From positions 1 through 24,131 of the forward strand of contig NZ_CAMIHZ010000032.1 in NCBI RefSeq assembly GCF_946222305.1: 24,131 bases of DNA. The letters run 5' to 3'. This DNA is from an uncultured Corynebacterium sp. (lineage in GTDB: Bacteria; Actinomycetota; Actinomycetes; Mycobacteriales; Mycobacteriaceae). Numbering within the stretch: position 1 is the first letter of the stretch; each line of letters starts with the position of its first letter. The notes beneath the pieces were generated by a model, which saw only the letters and a program-made list of their open reading frames with translations, ran no database searches and was not told the origin of the DNA. The position numbers were made by a program, and so were the translations under genes. Below, in pieces: positions 23,372 through 24,131 of this stretch.

Positions 23372-23913
23372 ATTTTTGCTCCAAGGAAGGCGCCAAAACG
23401 ACCAATTCGTGACTTTTAAATTAATTGAAAGTGAACGGAGCGTGGTGGTCGTAACGATTTATCTAGGGTGCTCGTTTTTTCACCAAATGGGCGTTTGGTG
23501 AATGAGGGCGCAAGATCCCATCGAAACTTGGAAAAGTGGGCCTGACCTGCTGTCTAGTTGATATTGTTGAGCATTCAAACCCCCTTAATTGGGGTGGTTT
23601 AAACTGGCTGGGGAAATTGTATTATTCGGCTGTAAATTGCAATGGATAGTTATGTGTTCGTGACTATTTCTAGATAAAAAATGGGCACAACCTGCACATC
23701 TAGCAGAATTAGTTAGCTAAATAAAAGTATAAGTGGAGGTTCATATTCCGGGAAGTCCAGGGGGGACTGGTGCAGTACTTCCAACTCTCCTGTTGTGCCC
23801 TGCGAAAAATCGTTTATTGTATTCCTCAGACGGCCTCAACAGAGGCGTCACGTAAGAAAAGAAAAGTAGTCAGCAAAAGTGCTGGCGCCTCTGATTCTCA
23901 AAAGGAGACCACA
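23372..23913 (+). other. AT-rich 542-bp control region upstream of the porin-like gene
   Basis: No gene is supported here, though short frames exist. The base composition falls well below that of the neighbours. It holds a perfect 9-bp-arm palindrome at 23479-23502 and an AAACCCCC / GGGGTGGTTT inverted repeat around 23577-23600. TATTAT (23620-23625) is a candidate -10. A foldable stretch GGAAGT (23751-23756) with ACTTCC (23777-23782) lies 130 bp before the start. A long, structured 5' untranslated region for a highly expressed cell-envelope peptide is plausible. Confidence 0.5.
23479..23502 (+). promoter_or_regulatory. Perfect palindrome TTCACCAAA-N6-TTTGGTGAA, candidate operator
   Basis: Nine-base arms are exactly complementary around a six-base centre. 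A T-run lies before, not after, the left arm, so it does not look like a terminator in either direction. It is more likely a repressor or activator site acting on the porin-like gene 410 bp downstream, or on a promoter in between. Confidence 0.5.
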
Positions 23914-24024
23914 ATGGATTTCGCTATTCTCGAGCAGCTCGGTAAGTTCTTCGGCGGCCTGGGCAACATCTTCAAGGGCCTGTTCGACGTAATCAAGACT
24001 GCTATGGGCTGGGCTGGCCAGTAA
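23914..24024 (+). CDS. Small PorA/PorH-like channel-forming peptide
   Basis: A 36-residue peptide, starting MDFAILEQLGKFFGGLGN and ending MGWAGQ, from an ATG with AAAGGAG seven bases upstream. Hydrophobic residues recur every three to four positions (Ile5/Leu6, Leu9, Phe12/Phe13, Leu16, Ile19/Phe20, Leu23/Phe24, Ile27, Ala30/Met31), giving one amphipathic helix. Gly clusters lie at 10-17, and Asp/Glu and Lys are balanced (net charge about zero). It has no signal peptide. Corynebacterial PorA and PorH are tiny, leaderless, helical outer-membrane (mycomembrane) channel peptides encoded just after groEL2, and C. jeikeium has a single 40-residue PorA, so identity is likely from size, pattern and location. 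There is no Ser, and Thr29 is the only hydroxyl residue, relevant to O-mycoloylation. A phenol-soluble-modulin-like peptide is the alternative. Confidence 0.72.
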   Translation: MDFAILEQLGKFFGGLGNIFKGLFDVIKTAMGWAGQ

Positions 24025-24033
24025 TTGCCTCTC

Positions 24034-24059
24034 GCTTTAACGAGCTAGCTCGTTAAAGC
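24034..24059 (+). terminator. 26-bp perfect palindrome after the porin-like gene
   Basis: Thirteen-base arms (GCTTTAACGAGCT and its exact complement) meet without a spacer nine bases after the stop codon. No T-run follows, so it may be a bidirectional or factor-assisted terminator, an mRNA-stabilising hairpin, or an operator. Confidence 0.6.
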
Positions 24060-24131
24060 ATCCAAAAGACCTCGGCTTCGGGTTAAACGACAAAATGTGT
24101 GTCTGGCTCGGCGTGTCGCGCGGGGGTTAGA

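Noticed and set aside
23479..23502. Intrinsic terminator for the transposon side
   Set aside because: The T-run precedes the hairpin on plus, and on minus the hairpin is followed by A residues, so neither strand gives a terminator.
23770..23913. N-terminal extension of the porin-like peptide to 84 residues from a GTG
   Set aside because: The added part is Lys/Cys/Ser-rich and unlike porins, while a strong AAAGGAG sits just before the ATG at 23914.
1..24131. CRISPR arrays, rRNA or tRNA genes
   Set aside because: No regularly spaced repeats, cloverleaf-forming segments or rRNA-like sequence were seen on either strand.

Overview
The window reads as chromosome from a Corynebacterium. The gene order parallels the Mycobacterium tuberculosis run ackA-pknG-glnH-glnX (Rv0409-Rv0412c) and xthA-GNAT-def-DUF3263-LytR_C-GCS2-groEL2 (Rv0427c-Rv0440). 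PknG has no cysteine in its N-terminal region, as known for corynebacterial PknG, and a tiny serine-less porin-like peptide lies downstream of groEL2, where corynebacteria keep porA/porH. Species was not determined; a single small PorA-type gene recalls the lipophilic C. jeikeium group (inference).

1-6.5 kb: acetate kinase (with the probable last codons of pta in front of it) converges on a tightly overlapped minus-strand operon glnX-glnH-pknG. This is the membrane sensor / amino-acid-binding lipoprotein / Ser-Thr kinase pathway that controls 2-oxoglutarate dehydrogenase through OdhI/GarA. PknG carries a triple N-terminal repeat, each copy with one Thr.

6.5-13.6 kb: a plus-strand ABC exporter pair ends in a strong intrinsic terminator. 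Minus-strand housekeeping genes follow: a MarR regulator, cardiolipin synthase, exonuclease III, a two-domain GNAT and peptide deformylase.

13.6-19 kb: DUF3263 protein, a VirR/LytR_C membrane protein and a YbdK-type carboxylate-amine ligase lie on plus. On minus is an orphan protein resembling only the C-terminal allosteric part of LeuA. It is preceded by a ~127-nt structured leader with a leaderless upstream ORF and a helix covering the ribosome-binding site. An M20 dipeptidase follows.

19-24.1 kb: groEL2 is preceded by two tandem CIRCE operators. Between groEL2 and the porin-like gene sits a 2.28-kb element with perfect 22-bp terminal inverted repeats. It encodes an IS481-family transposase, an HPP-family membrane protein overlapping it by a GTGA, and a divergent TetR regulator with paired operators. 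An AT-rich 540-bp control region then leads to the 36-residue amphipathic peptide, followed by a 26-bp perfect palindrome. Several genes (glnX, def, the LytR_C gene, the dipeptidase, the leader ORF) have a -10 box 6-8 nt before the start codon, which predicts leaderless mRNAs.

I saw no rRNA or tRNA genes and no CRISPR array. The most distinctive items are the LeuA-domain orphan with its candidate cis-regulatory RNA, the IS481 element with regulated cargo, and the tripled Thr motif in PknG.
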